From the NCBI RefSeq assembly GCF_932294415.1, contig NC_065536.1:45667854-45731853 (forward strand): 64,000 nucleotides of DNA, read 5' to 3'. The notes under the pieces are model-generated. The model ran no database searches and had not been told where the DNA came from. It worked only from the letters and a program-made list of their open reading frames with translations. Source of the DNA: Quercus robur (taxonomy: Eukaryota; Streptophyta; Magnoliopsida; Fagales; Fagaceae). Positions 46,920 through 56,558 of this stretch are shown piece after piece; within the stretch, counting starts at the first letter, position 1; every line of letters starts with the position of its first letter. The translations under genes and the position numbers were made by a program.

Positions 46920-49511
46920 GTGCCTTCTCCTTCAGCACGCTCTTACCTTTGCCGTCATTCTCTTGAAGATTCCGTCGAGTTTCTTACCCGTAAGTGCGCG
47001 CTTCTTCTTCGTTACTCTTCTTTAGACAAACTGCCTTCATGTTGTCTAGGATTAGAGGGGATGGGTAGGCTTGAAAAAATGGTAGACTCTCCGGCCGGTA
47101 TGGCGGGCTTCAGGGCGAAGTATCGTATTCCACCGGAGGTAGGTTTAGAGTATTGCCACAAGGAGGAAATTTTGTTCAAGAGGAGAACAGGGGAAGTCGC
47201 AATTCCAATGATAGCCTTCGTGGAAGGAGGAATGACAATTCCAATGGGGAGAATAACTAGGGACTACCTACGTGGTTATAGATTGGCCCCCCACCAGTGC
47301 ACCGCGAACCTGTTCCGGATCTTGGGGTGCACAGACGTCTTAAACGACCAGATGAACCTCGGCCTTTCATGGCACGACGTGGTTCATCTCTATGAATGCC
47401 ATAAGCTCGGCGACTCATACTACTTAAAGTCCAGGACCGACGAAGTGAGGTTGATATCCTGCCTTCCCAAGTCCAGCAAAGGCTTAAAGGACGACCATTT
47501 GATCGTCTCCGGGCCATGGCACGACGGCATTCACTGTCCGACTAGGGCAGGAACGCCAGGTGGGGTATCATAGAACTAGATTCCGTGGAGAGGACCTTAG
47601 TTTTGGGCTCTCCCCCCCCCCCCCCCCCCCATTCTCTCTTTCTTTTAAAATTATTGGTTTGGTTGCATGCCTCCTCGGACTAACGTAAGCCCTTTAACGG
47701 TCTTTGTAGATAAGGAGCGAACATCCCCTCGGCTGAGCTTGGTCAACGTCCCGGCTCTAAATTACCTCCTGAGATCTGAGATTTTCGTAAGCGAGGACGG
47801 ACAATTATGGTCGGCTCCTTTGATTTTGGATTTTGTTCCCTTCACTCGATCCTTGGTAGATGCCAGTCAAGCTATAAAGGCTGGCAACCCATGGTTGGCA
47901 CGTATTGACGTATCCATACCAGGGTTTCTTGCTTCAACAAACTTACCTCCCATTCGGCTGCCTGCCCAACGCGCCTTTCCCGCAGTGATTATCCCGGAGG
48001 AGGAGGCTGGTTCTTCGCGTTCATCCTTAGAAGAACAAATAGACCAGTTTCGATTTACCGAGGAGGGAGAGGTGTCGGCCAGGGTAGTAGAGCTCTCGGA
48101 CTCCGACACAGATTTAGACCGTGCCTCAACAGCTCCTGACCCTGGTTTAGCCGTCGCATAAGTCGATACCAGCGAAGAGACTGAGGAAGAAGGAATGGAC
48201 TTGAAACCAAGGTCTGGCCTCAGGAGCCTTCTATCCAACAGGAACAAAGGGCAATCCTCTAAGGACGTCCAGAAGGAACAAACTGCCCCTAAGGCTCCTA
48301 CTCCTCCACTTTCTCCTACATCAGATGCGGCGCTACAGCCTATGCCCAATCTAAGGCGAAAAAGGACTGTAGAAGAGCCGGAGGAGGGAGAGATTGGCCG
48401 CGAAAAGGCCCGACCCCAGAAGAAGGGCAAGGAGACCAAAGAGCCCCGAGAGAAAAGGACTAGGTCCGTCGATAGCCGAGATGAGGCGGCCATTCGGAGG
48501 GAACAACGAACATGGTCACCACGGATCAAATTAGACGGCGCTCCGATCCCCTAGGACGCGACCCTGTGGGAATCCCAACGAGGGCAGGCATCATTCCTGG
48601 CTGAGGCCCTGCAGCAACCTCTGCTCTTGCCTCGTGACATGGAGGGTCTCAGAAAGACTCGGCAGCTAGACCTTTTCATGTCATTGAAGAGGGACATGGC
48701 CATGGTAAGTGGAATCTTCTATCTCGTTCTCATATTATGTACCCTCTTATCGTCAGGATTTAACAGGGTCTTTATTTCCTTCTGGGCGCAGGTCACTCAA
48801 CAAATTTTTGTTGCTGAGGAATGGGCCAAGAAGGCTCGTGAGGACTTGCACAGGGAGGCTCAGTCCCGCTCTGCTGCTGAGAAGACCACTGGTGATCTCA
48901 AACAGGATTTTGATCGCCTGAATAACGAAATAAAGGAGGTGAAGAAGGCTCATGCGAGCGCGGAAGCCGGCTTTAAGAACGCCACAAAGCAGGCTGACGA
49001 TCTGTGCATACAGCTCCGCCAATCTGAGGAGAAACTCATGGCGGAGCAGCAGGCGGTTTCAACGCTCAAGGCTGAGCTTGCAAGAACTAAGGAGGAGGCC
49101 CGCTTGGCCAGGGAGGCTGCCGAGAAGACTGTGACGGCCTCATATGATCGTGGAGTCCATGATACTGAGGTCAGGCTGGCCGAGGAAGTGGCCACCGTTT
49201 GCAGGGAATACATCACCACGTCCTGGGGTGTAGCCCTAGATCGCGCAGCTGTCCCGGCAGACTCCGATCTCAGGAAGGCTGAGAACATCTTTTTCCTGGA
49301 GGACATACGTGAGATTCCTGACGAAGTTGCCTCCGCAGAGCCTCTTCCAACGGACTCCTCCATTCCCGAGGCTAGGGGTACGAAGCAGGCCGCGCAGGGC
49401 AAGTTACCCGAGGACAGCCTTTGTATTAGCGAGATCGTTGCACAGGCCAAGGAGGTTGCCTCGGGGACCCAAGCAGCAGATGATCAGCTCGCTCCTGCTC
49501 AGGGCTCTTAG
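46920..49511 (+). CDS. Antisense ORF of the Tat element (PF04195-like N-terminus, coiled-coil C-terminus), broken
   Basis: All pieces share one frame. 46920-47573 encodes a putative-gypsy-type-transposon (PF04195-like) region: FRAKYRIPPEVGLEYC, TIPMGRITRDYLRGYRLAP, LGLSWHDVVHLYECHKLGD. 47667-48161 and 48195-48554 continue with an acidic, proline- and lysine-rich linker (KAPTPPLSPTSD, RRKRTVEEPEEGEIGREKA). After an 87-base GT-AG intron (48705-48791; ATG|GTAAGT...GCGCAG|GTC), 48792-49511 encodes an alanine/glutamate-rich coiled coil (FVAEEWAKKAREDLHREAQS...). A join near 47573-47667 is unresolved and includes a 19-C run; stops at 48159 (TAA) and 48552 (TAG) break it. Known: such antisense ORFs occur between pol and the 3' LTR in Tat elements; their function is unknown. 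Confidence 0.75.
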
Positions 49512-49780
49512 GAAAGTAGTGTAGTATTTTATTTGTCTTATCTTTTGTATTTTGTTTTGTTTTGCCTTGTTAGTGTTTGTAAACAGAACCGCTTTTGGAT
49601 TTTAATGATAAAGGTTATTTCCCTTCAAATATCATTGTTTTCTTCTCTTTTATTTTCATCATGAACAGATGTCTATTCCATCACTAACTGTTGAGAACCA
49701 AGCGTAAGCGAATGAATACGTGAAAAGAACGATAGTTAATAATTAGGCGAAATGGCTGCAAACCTAATTTTCCCCAATTA
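49512..49780. other. Spacer between antisense ORF and tandem array
   Basis: T-rich after the antisense stop, likely its 3' UTR on the plus strand; a TAATGATAAA-type word lies at about 49601. No coding content. Confidence 0.4.
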
Positions 49781-50240
49781 ATTTCCCCCAAGTCTGTAGC
49801 CGAGAAGCCATGCAGGACTTGGGTTCTATTTAACACTTAGTGAGAATTATATCGCGGTTAATTTCCCTCAAGTCTGTGGCCGAGAAGCCATGCAGGACTT
49901 GGGTTCTGTTTAACATTCAGTGAGAATCGTATCGCGGTTAATTTCTCCCAAGTCTGTGGCCGAGAAGCCATGCAGGACTTGGGTTCTGTTTAACACTTAG
50001 TGCGAATCGTATCGCGGTTAATTTCCCCCAAGTCTGTAGCCGAGGAGCCATGCAGGACTCGGGTTCTGTTTAACACATAGTGAGAATCGTATCGTGGTTA
50101 ATTTCCCCCAAGTCTGTGGCCGAGGAGCCATGTAGGACTTGGGTTCTATTTAACACTTAGTGGGAATCGTATCGCGGTTAATTTCCCCCAAGTCTGTGGC
50201 CGAGAAGCCGTGCAGGACTTGGGTTCTGTTTAACACTTAA
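49781..50240. repeat. 80-bp tandem array within the Tat element
   Basis: Units start at 49781, 49861, 49941, 50021, 50101 and 50181, a strict 80-base period (the last unit is partial, ending before TAAATCAAG). Each has ATTTCCCCCAAGTCTG, GCCGAGAAGCCATGCAGGAC and GAATCGTATCGCGGTTA with a few substitutions. It lies between pol and the antisense ORF, where Tat elements often carry tandem repeats. Confidence 0.92.
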
Positions 50241-50286
50241 ATCAAGTAACTGCACAGTAATATGGTATCAAAGGTTATATCTTTCA

Positions 50287-53200
50287 TTAATAACAGTACC
50301 TTTTCAGGTTGTTTACATTCCAAGGGCGTGGTACTACACGTTCATCCAAGTCTTCCAAAAAGTAGGCTCCTATGCCGGCTACGGAAGTGATACGATACGG
50401 TCCCTCCCAGTTTGGTCCGAGCTTTCCCCATACGGGGTTCCTCGCAGTGCCCAAGACCTTCCTCGGTACTAGATCCCCAAGCGCCAATGGTCTGGACTTC
50501 ACCTTGGCGTCGTAACCTTGCTTGAGCTTCTGCTGATAGTTAGCTAGGTGGACCATTGCGCCTTCCCTTCTTTCGTCGATGAGGTCCAAGCTCTTTTCCA
50601 GAAGTTTGTCATTGGTAGCAGGGCAGAAGGTGGTAGTCCTCTGGGTTGGGAAGTTCACCTCCAGTGGGATGACAGCCTCGGCCCCATAGGTCATTGAAAA
50701 AGGGGTTTCCCTTGTGGACCTCCGAGGCGTGGTACGGTATATCCACAAGACATGGGCTAGCTCCTCAACCCATCTTCCTTTTGCGTCATCTAGTCTCTTT
50801 TTCAGTCCGTTCATTATGGTTTTATTGACGGCTTCTGCTTGTCCATTACTCTGGGGGTATGCTGGCGTGGAGTACCGGTTAACAATTCCTAGCTCACTGC
50901 AGTACCTTCTGAAGGCTTTGCTGTCAAACTGGAGCCCGTTGTCCGACACCAGGGTGTGTGGATTGCCGAACCTAGTGACAATATTTTTCCAAAGAAACTT
51001 CTTGACATCAACGTCCCTAATGTTTGCCAGCGCCTCAGCCTCCACCCATTTGGTGAAGTAGTCGGTGCCGACGAGAAGAAATTTTCTGTTCCCTGTTGCC
51101 TTGGGGAATGGACCAAGTATATCTAGGCCCCATTGCGCAAATGGCCAGGGACTGGACAATGGGTTCAGCTCTCCACCAGGTTGGTGTATGTTCGGTGCGA
51201 ATCTCTGGCATTGGTCGCACTTCTTCACATACTCCAGGGCTTCTTTATGCATGCTCGGCCACCAATAACCCAGCGTTAAGGCTCTGTGAGACAAAGACCT
51301 CCCCCCCGTGTGACTTCCGCAAATTCCTTCGTGTAACTCTTCTAGGATGTGTTCAGTAGCCTCGGGGTGCACACACAGTAAATACAGCCCCGAGAACGAG
51401 CGTCTGTAAAGCTTGGAGTCCTCCGACAACCAGAATCGAGTAGCTTTTCTCCTGATTTTGTCAGCCTCAACCTTATCATCTGGCAAGGTGTCGTGCTTTA
51501 AGTACAGCACGATAGGGTCCATCCAGCTCGGTCCTGTCCTGATGTTATGTATTCCAATCCCATTGGCCTTCTCTTTTAATGGACGGAGGAGCTCTTCTAC
51601 CAGGATGACTCGAGGTAGGGGCTGAGCCGAGGAGGTAGCCAACGTCGTGAGAGAATCAGCATGAGTGTTCCCACTTCTGGGTACGTGCGTCAAGCGGAAG
51701 TGATGAAAATGGGTCTGTAGGTGCTTAACCCGAACCAGATACTCTTGCATTCTTTCGTCCTTTGCCTCCATGTCTCCATTTACCTGTCCCACAATAAGTC
51801 TTGAATCCAAGAACATGTCCACGGATTTCCCCCCCATTTTCTGGATCATCCCCATTCCTTCCAATAGCGCCTCATATTCGGCTTCGTTATTCGTGGCTGA
51901 AAAACCGAGTCTCAATGACTTCTCTATTGTTATCCCTTCAGGTGAGAGCAGGACAAGTCCCAACCCTGAGCCCCTTTGATTCGCTACGCCATCAATGTAT
52001 GCTTTCCACCAAGTGTGTCCACGCGGAGAAACTGTGTTGATCACCTTCTCATCAGCCCCTAGTAATACCGATACCTCTTTTCCTTCTAGTGTGGGCTCCG
52101 CAAATTCTGCCATTAGGTTGGCGAGGACCTGGCCTTTTACAGCGGTGCGAGGCATGTATCTAATGTCGAAGGCGCCCAGAATCGTTCCCCACTTTGCAAT
52201 TCTGCTTGTGTAATCGGCACTGCGCAGGATGGACTTTAAGGGGAGCTGAGTTAACACTACTACAGTGTGTGCTTGAAAGTAGTGGGGAAGCTTTCGTGTG
52301 GCCTGTACGATAGCCAAGATTGCCTTTTCGAGGGGAAGATAACGGGTTTCTGCCTCCTGCAGTGATTTGCTAACGTAATAGACTGGCCGCTGTGTGCCGT
52401 TGTCTTCTTGGATTAGCACCAAGCTTACTGCATGTGGGGCTGCTGCGATGTAGGCAAACAAAACTTCGTCAGCATCGGGATTGGACATAATTGGTGGTTG
52501 GGCGAGGTATTCCTTTAGCTGTTGGAAAGCTATAGCGCACTCCTTATTCCACTCAAATCCTTTCCACTTGTGTAATAGGAGAAAAAATGGCCTGAATCTG
52601 TCTGCTGAGCGCGAGATGAAACGGTTTAAGGCAGCTATCATACCGGTAAGCTTTTGGACCTCTTTAGGGTTCTGAGGAGGCTGCAAGCTATGGATGGCTC
52701 TTATTTGGTCAGGGTTAACCTCTATGCCTCTGTGAGTCACCATATAACCCAAGAATTTCCCTGATCCCACTCCAAATGAACATTTGGCTGCGTTCAGTCG
52801 TAGCTTGTAATTTCTCAGTATTTGAAAAACGTTGCCGAGGTCTTCAATGTGGTCAGGAACCAACTTGCTTTTAACCACCATGTCGTCTATGTACACTTCA
52901 ACGCTTTTACCCATCTGCTGTTCAAACATCCTGGTCATCATCCTTTGATAGGTTGACCCGGCATTCTTCAGGCCGAAGGGCATCACCTTATAGTGATAAT
53001 TCCCAACTAGGGTGACAAAAGCAATCTTCTCCTGGTCTTCGGCAGCAAAGGGTATCTGGTGGTAACCCTGAAAGGCGTCTAGAAAACTCATTCTACGGTG
53101 TCCGACAGTTGAATCTACCAACCGGTCTATCCGGGGCATAGGTAAGGGATCCTTTGGGCAAGCCTTGTTTAGGTCTGTGAAGTCTACGCAGACCCGCCAT

Positions 53201-53607
53201 TTCCCGCTCTTCTTCTTTACCACTACCGTGTTGGCTAACCATTCGGGATAGAAGACCTCTTTGATAGCCCCTGCTTTCTTCAATCTTGCGACCTCTTCCC
53301 TTACGGCGTCGGTATGTTCTTTCGACGGTCGTCGAGGAGCCTGCCTCTTAGGTGTTATAGTCGGGTTCACATTAAGGTGGTGGCAGATGAAATCTGGGTC
53401 GACCCCGGGGGCCTCATAGGGGTCCCAAGCAAACATATCTACATTCTGTCGGAGAAAAGCAATCAGTGCTGACTTCTCTTGGGGCGGTAGTTCCGAACCA
53501 ATTTGAAAAAATCTCTCAGGGTCAGATCCGACAAGTACTTTCTCCGATTCCTCACAGTTCACCTCCATGGCCGGTCCTCCACTGCCCGCAGTTGGGACCG
53601 CAGTCAT
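50287..53607 (-). CDS. Tat element pol: RT, RNase H, second RNase H, integrase
   Basis: 1106 open codons from the first ATG after the junction stop. RT (about 95-300) has the LDAF (176-179) and YIDD (239-242) active-site motifs. The first RNase H (about 375-490) looks degenerate: FAYIAAAPHAV and VLTQLPLKS lack expected aspartates. A second, plant/archaeal-like RNase H (about 531-655) has D539, E577, D601 and D651 in the right contexts (YIDGVA, NNEAEYEALLEG, LDSRLIVGQV, HADSL). Integrase (about 755-985) has the HHCC finger (H759, H766, C797, C800) and D829, D889, E925. It ends ...NLKRYCY with no chromodomain. It replicates and inserts the element. The frame is the same as gag-protease, with a UAG three codons before this ATG. 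It looks enzymatically intact apart from the dead first RNase H, a known feature of Tat elements. Confidence 0.95.
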   Translation of the reverse strand: MTAVPTAGSGGPAMEVNCEESEKVLVGSDPERFFQIGSELPPQEKSALIAFLRQNVDMFAWDPYEAPGVDPDFICHHLNVNPTITPKRQAPRRPSKEHTDAVREEVARLKKAGAIKEVFYPEWLANTVVVKKKSGKWRVCVDFTDLNKACPKDPLPMPRIDRLVDSTVGHRRMSFLDAFQGYHQIPFAAEDQEKIAFVTLVGNYHYKVMPFGLKNAGSTYQRMMTRMFEQQMGKSVEVYIDDMVVKSKLVPDHIEDLGNVFQILRNYKLRLNAAKCSFGVGSGKFLGYMVTHRGIEVNPDQIRAIHSLQPPQNPKEVQKLTGMIAALNRFISRSADRFRPFFLLLHKWKGFEWNKECAIAFQQLKEYLAQPPIMSNPDADEVLFAYIAAAPHAVSLVLIQEDNGTQRPVYYVSKSLQEAETRYLPLEKAILAIVQATRKLPHYFQAHTVVVLTQLPLKSILRSADYTSRIAKWGTILGAFDIRYMPRTAVKGQVLANLMAEFAEPTLEGKEVSVLLGADEKVINTVSPRGHTWWKAYIDGVANQRGSGLGLVLLSPEGITIEKSLRLGFSATNNEAEYEALLEGMGMIQKMGGKSVDMFLDSRLIVGQVNGDMEAKDERMQEYLVRVKHLQTHFHHFRLTHVPRSGNTHADSLTTLATSSAQPLPRVILVEELLRPLKEKANGIGIHNIRTGPSWMDPIVLYLKHDTLPDDKVEADKIRRKATRFWLSEDSKLYRRSFSGLYLLCVHPEATEHILEELHEGICGSHTGGRSLSHRALTLGYWWPSMHKEALEYVKKCDQCQRFAPNIHQPGGELNPLSSPWPFAQWGLDILGPFPKATGNRKFLLVGTDYFTKWVEAEALANIRDVDVKKFLWKNIVTRFGNPHTLVSDNGLQFDSKAFRRYCSELGIVNRYSTPAYPQSNGQAEAVNKTIMNGLKKRLDDAKGRWVEELAHVLWIYRTTPRRSTRETPFSMTYGAEAVIPLEVNFPTQRTTTFCPATNDKLLEKSLDLIDERREGAMVHLANYQQKLKQGYDAKVKSRPLALGDLVPRKVLGTARNPVWGKLGPNWEGPYRITSVAGIGAYFLEDLDERVVPRPWNVNNLKRYCY

Positions 53608-53613
53608 TAATTG

Positions 53614-54504
53614 CTATAAGCCGTTCTCGGCTGAAGTGGAAGGTTCGCTATTCGGCTGTCGTGAGATTGCCAACACCATGCATTGTCTCGCCATTCCCTG
53701 GTTCCCTATTATTTCTTTGATTTGACCTTCTGACGGATACTTGACTCTTTGGTGCAAGGTTGAAGACACAGCCCCTAGTGCATGAAGCCATGGCCGGGCC
53801 ACGATAGCTGTGTAGGGGGAGTATGCATCTACGACAATGAAGTCCACTTCTACCACGTCTAAATCTGTTTGCACAGGCAGCCTAATCATGCCCTTCGGGA
53901 TGACGATTTTCCCTTCAAAGCTAACCAGGGGGGAATCGTAGGGCGATAGGTCTTCCTGCTTCAAGTTCAGCCCCTTAAACAAATCAGGGTACATTACCTC
54001 CACGGCGCTGCCTTGATCAACTAACACCCTCTTCACGTCATAACCCCCTATTCTGAGCGTGACGACTAGGGCATCGTCGTGGGGTTGAATAGTTCCTTGC
54101 TTGTCTTCCTCCGTGAACCCGATTACTGGCGTGGCACTCACTCTGGCTCTCTTGGATTCCCTGTCGTCTGACCCTGTTGGGAAACTGCTCACTGACATTA
54201 CCCTGAAGGGGACAGAGCCTGTTCTTCCAGGTGCGGCGAGAATGACATTAATCGTGCCAATGGGTGGCCTCAACGTAGTTTGTCTGGTTTCATTGCTCGA
54301 TGGTTCCTGCCATCCTTCTGGGCGATGCAGAAGATGTCTCAGCTTCCCTTCTCGGACGAGCCGATCTAAATGGTTCTTCAAGTTCCTGCAATCATCAGTG
54401 GTGTGACCTGGCTCCTGATGGTACGCGCAATACAGGTTCTGATTGCGCTTCAAAGGATCACCAGCCATCTTGTTCGGCCACTGAAAGAAAGGTTCATACT
54501 TCAC
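53614..54504 (-). CDS. Tat element gag C-terminus and protease
   Basis: 296 codons from an internal ATG; the frame is continuous with the gag pieces upstream. Near the start is CAYHQEPGHTTDDC, the C-H-H-C knuckle-like motif of Tat gags. At about residues 155-175 is VLVDQGSAVEVMYPDLF, the aspartic protease active-site block with D-Q-G in place of D-S/T-G. It ends in TAG followed by CAA TTA. It should process the polyprotein. Confidence 0.85.
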   Translation of the reverse strand: MKYEPFFQWPNKMAGDPLKRNQNLYCAYHQEPGHTTDDCRNLKNHLDRLVREGKLRHLLHRPEGWQEPSSNETRQTTLRPPIGTINVILAAPGRTGSVPFRVMSVSSFPTGSDDRESKRARVSATPVIGFTEEDKQGTIQPHDDALVVTLRIGGYDVKRVLVDQGSAVEVMYPDLFKGLNLKQEDLSPYDSPLVSFEGKIVIPKGMIRLPVQTDLDVVEVDFIVVDAYSPYTAIVARPWLHALGAVSSTLHQRVKYPSEGQIKEIIGNQGMARQCMVLAISRQPNSEPSTSAENGL

Positions 54505-54531
54505 CTTCTCTAGGATTTTGTGAAGAGGTTC

Positions 54532-55638
54532 TCAGAACACAGCATGGACTGCCTGAGCCCCAGTAGATCCGGACTGCTCTATATAGTCCCTTCTCGGCCT
54601 GTTACTGTTGTTAAATCGTTCCGACTTGAAGTCCCTCCTCTCCTGAGGGACGACCTTCGCTTTACCTTTCCCCATCTGCTGGTCCTCCTCAACCCTTTTG
54701 TACTTGTCAATTCTGTCCATAAGTTGGCGCACGCTGGTGACTGGCTTTCCAGTGAGGGACTTTCTTAAGCCATGTTCTGTCGGCAAGCCCCTTTTGAACG
54801 TACTGATGGCGACGTCATCATAATTCCCTTCTATCTCGTTATACGTTTCCCAATACCTGTCTGAGTAGGCCTTCAGTGTCTCTCCTTCCCGCATGGACAA
54901 GGACAGGAGGGAGTCGAGGGGCCGAGGGACTCTAGTGCTAGTGATGAAACGGGAACCAAAAGCCTGTGTCAGCTGCCTAAAGGAATCTATGGAATTCGGC
55001 TAGAGGGCATCAAACCATCTCATCGCCATAGGTCCCAAGCTGGATGGAAATACCTTACACATTAACGCTTCATCCCTAGAGTGGACGACCATCCTCTGAT
55101 TAAACTGGCTCACATGCTCTACTGGGTCGGTCCGACCATTGTATATGGCAAACGTTGGTTGATGGAACCGCCGAGGAAGCACTGCCCTCTCTATTCTACG
55201 CGTGAACGGCGACTGGGAAATGCGATCCAGGGCCTTGCTCATGGCATCGTTGGCCAGGCCTTGGTAAGATGGGCTTTTGCGGCTGCGTTTGCGAGGCCTC
55301 TCCTCCTCATAGGAAAAGGTCTCGCTCGGAGGGGTTCTTGATCTTCGCTGGTATTCGTTATCCTCGTCACTGCTAGTGCCCGAACCGGGTGAAGGACGTT
55401 TTCGCTGTGCTTGGCGCAGCTTTTTCTTCAAATCATCAATCTCTTGTTGTAAAGCCTTTCGATCGTTTTGCTTATGGGATGCATGATCCTTCCCTTTTGA
55501 GCGGCTTTTACTCGTGTGAGAGGTGTTCACGCTGCCCTCTCGCTGACTATCTTGGTCTTTCCCTCGTTCGATATTTAGAAAATTGTCCTGCCGTTGAGAA
55601 TCTGCATGTCCGGTTTGGCGCGGGCCTGATCCTTCCAT
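54532..55638 (-). pseudogene. Tat element gag, two premature stops
   Basis: 55638-55000 encodes a charged N-terminus with a coiled-coil stretch (LQQEIDDLKKKLRQAQRKR) and the retrotransposon-gag core (FAIYNGRTDPVEHVSQFNQR, CKVFPSSLGPMAMRWFDAL), then an in-frame TAG (55002-55000). The same frame reopens, and 54900-54535 continues gag (REGETLKAYSDRYWETYNEI, FKRGLPTEHGLRKSL) to a TGA (54534-54532), then runs into 54504-53614. Both stops are single-base-type lesions inside conserved sequence and lack a leaky context, so this copy cannot make full gag. Confidence 0.85.
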
Positions 55639-55670
55639 TTCTTACTGTTTCACTTGTCGAGACACAAATT

Positions 55671-55691
55671 CTCCCCACAGACGGCGCCAAT
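55671..55691 (-). promoter_or_regulatory. Primer-binding site of the Tat element
   Basis: The minus strand directly after the 5' LTR reads (A)TTGGCGCCGTCTGTGGGG. TGGCGCCGT is complementary to a tRNA 3' end of the ...ACGGCGCCA type (tRNA-Asp is likely). Confidence 0.8.
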
Positions 55692-56422
55692 TGTAAGGGC
55701 GGAGTTTGGGGTCCAGGCCCAGTAAGTAGGCGATTCTGGCCCAAAAGACCCTCAACAATGAATTTGTAGAGAGTGGGTCGTAGAACTAGGTCTTGACAGA
55801 GTAAACGTAATTGTTAGTAAGCCATGCAACCATTTGAACGTGGGGACGTTTCATTAAGTTTCTTGGGATAACAGTTCATGGGACTGAATCTTATGCTTTG
55901 TTTACAGAACTTTTCTCTCTTTCTCTCTTTTTTTCCTCCCTTCTCTCCCGTCTCTCTCATTCCCCTAGTCATGGGGATTTTCCTCTCTTATATAGCATCC
56001 TTCAATTGGTAATGGCCCTACACTTGTTAACCATCTAGGCCTCTACTTGAGTGCCTGTCCCATAGGACATCCTCCTTCTTTTCTGTGAGTTGCACTGGCC
56101 AAGATAATATTGTTCTCCTGTCCTTTCTACATTAATGCGGCTGGAAAAGTAGCTTCCTTGCATTTAATGCGGCAGTTGTGGTTGCCCCCTGAACGTCTAG
56201 CATTTCCCTTTGATTTGGGACGATTTCTCACCATGTAAAGGGTGTGAATTGGACTCCCATTTGGTTCGTCCGAGGAGACACTCCTCCTCAGACGCCCCTT
56301 AAACAAACCCGGCCCAACAGGATTGGGCTGGGAGTCCTCTGGCCGTGTCTTCACTTCCTGTTATGGCTGGGCTCTGCACGGGTACCAAGGCCCGCTGTTG
56401 ACTGATGAATTTTATCCCCACA
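55692..56422 (-). repeat. 5' LTR of the Tat element
   Basis: 731 bp. In plus orientation it starts TGTAAGGGCGGAG and ends ATCCCCACA, bounded by GCTTG. In element orientation it runs TGTGGGGAT...CCCTTACA, and it is near-identical to 45845-46575. Confidence 0.94.
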
Positions 56423-56545
56423 GCTTGAATTTAAATGACAAGTAAGTAAAGAGCTGAAATTTAAATGAAAAGTAATGAGCTTGAATTTAAATGACAAGTA
56501 CATGAAGAGCTTGTATTTAAATGACAAGTAATGTAAAGATTCATT
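56423..56545. repeat. Minisatellite interrupted by the Tat element, right part
   Basis: About four units of the type GCTTGAATTTAAATGACAAGTA(A) with variable GTAAAGA spacers; continuation of the array at 45780-45844. Joining the two sides minus one GCTTG restores an uninterrupted repeat. Confidence 0.8.
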
Positions 56546-56558
56546 AAAAAGGTTTGGG

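Larger units (their letters stand above)
45845..56422 (-). mobile_element. Complete Ty3/gypsy retrotransposon, Tat/Retand type
   Basis: 10,578 bp, bounded by the 5-bp duplication GCTTG (45840-45844, 56423-56427). In element orientation (minus strand): 5' LTR 56422-55692, primer-binding site, gag, protease, RT, RNase H, second RNase H, integrase, an 80-bp tandem array, an antisense ORF, polypurine tract and 3' LTR 46575-45845. A second RNase H and an extra ORF between pol and the 3' LTR are characteristic of the Tat lineage. Structure is complete, but gag and the antisense ORF carry stops, so it is probably non-autonomous now. Confidence 0.95.

Noticed and set aside
48950..49450. Minus-strand open frame opposite the coiled-coil ORF
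   Set aside because: Serine/alanine-rich shadow of the plus-strand alanine/glutamate coiled coil; no motif and no splice support.
49781..50240. CRISPR-like array
   Set aside because: Whole 80-base units repeat without unique spacers, in a plant retrotransposon.
54101..54406. Open frames on the plus strand within 50287-55638
   Set aside because: They are mirror frames of the minus-strand gag-pol and carry no domain pattern.
54532..55002. Gag stops at 55002 and 54534 as programmed readthrough sites
   Set aside because: Their 3' contexts (TAG CCG, TGA GAA) do not match known leaky motifs, and they interrupt the conserved gag region.
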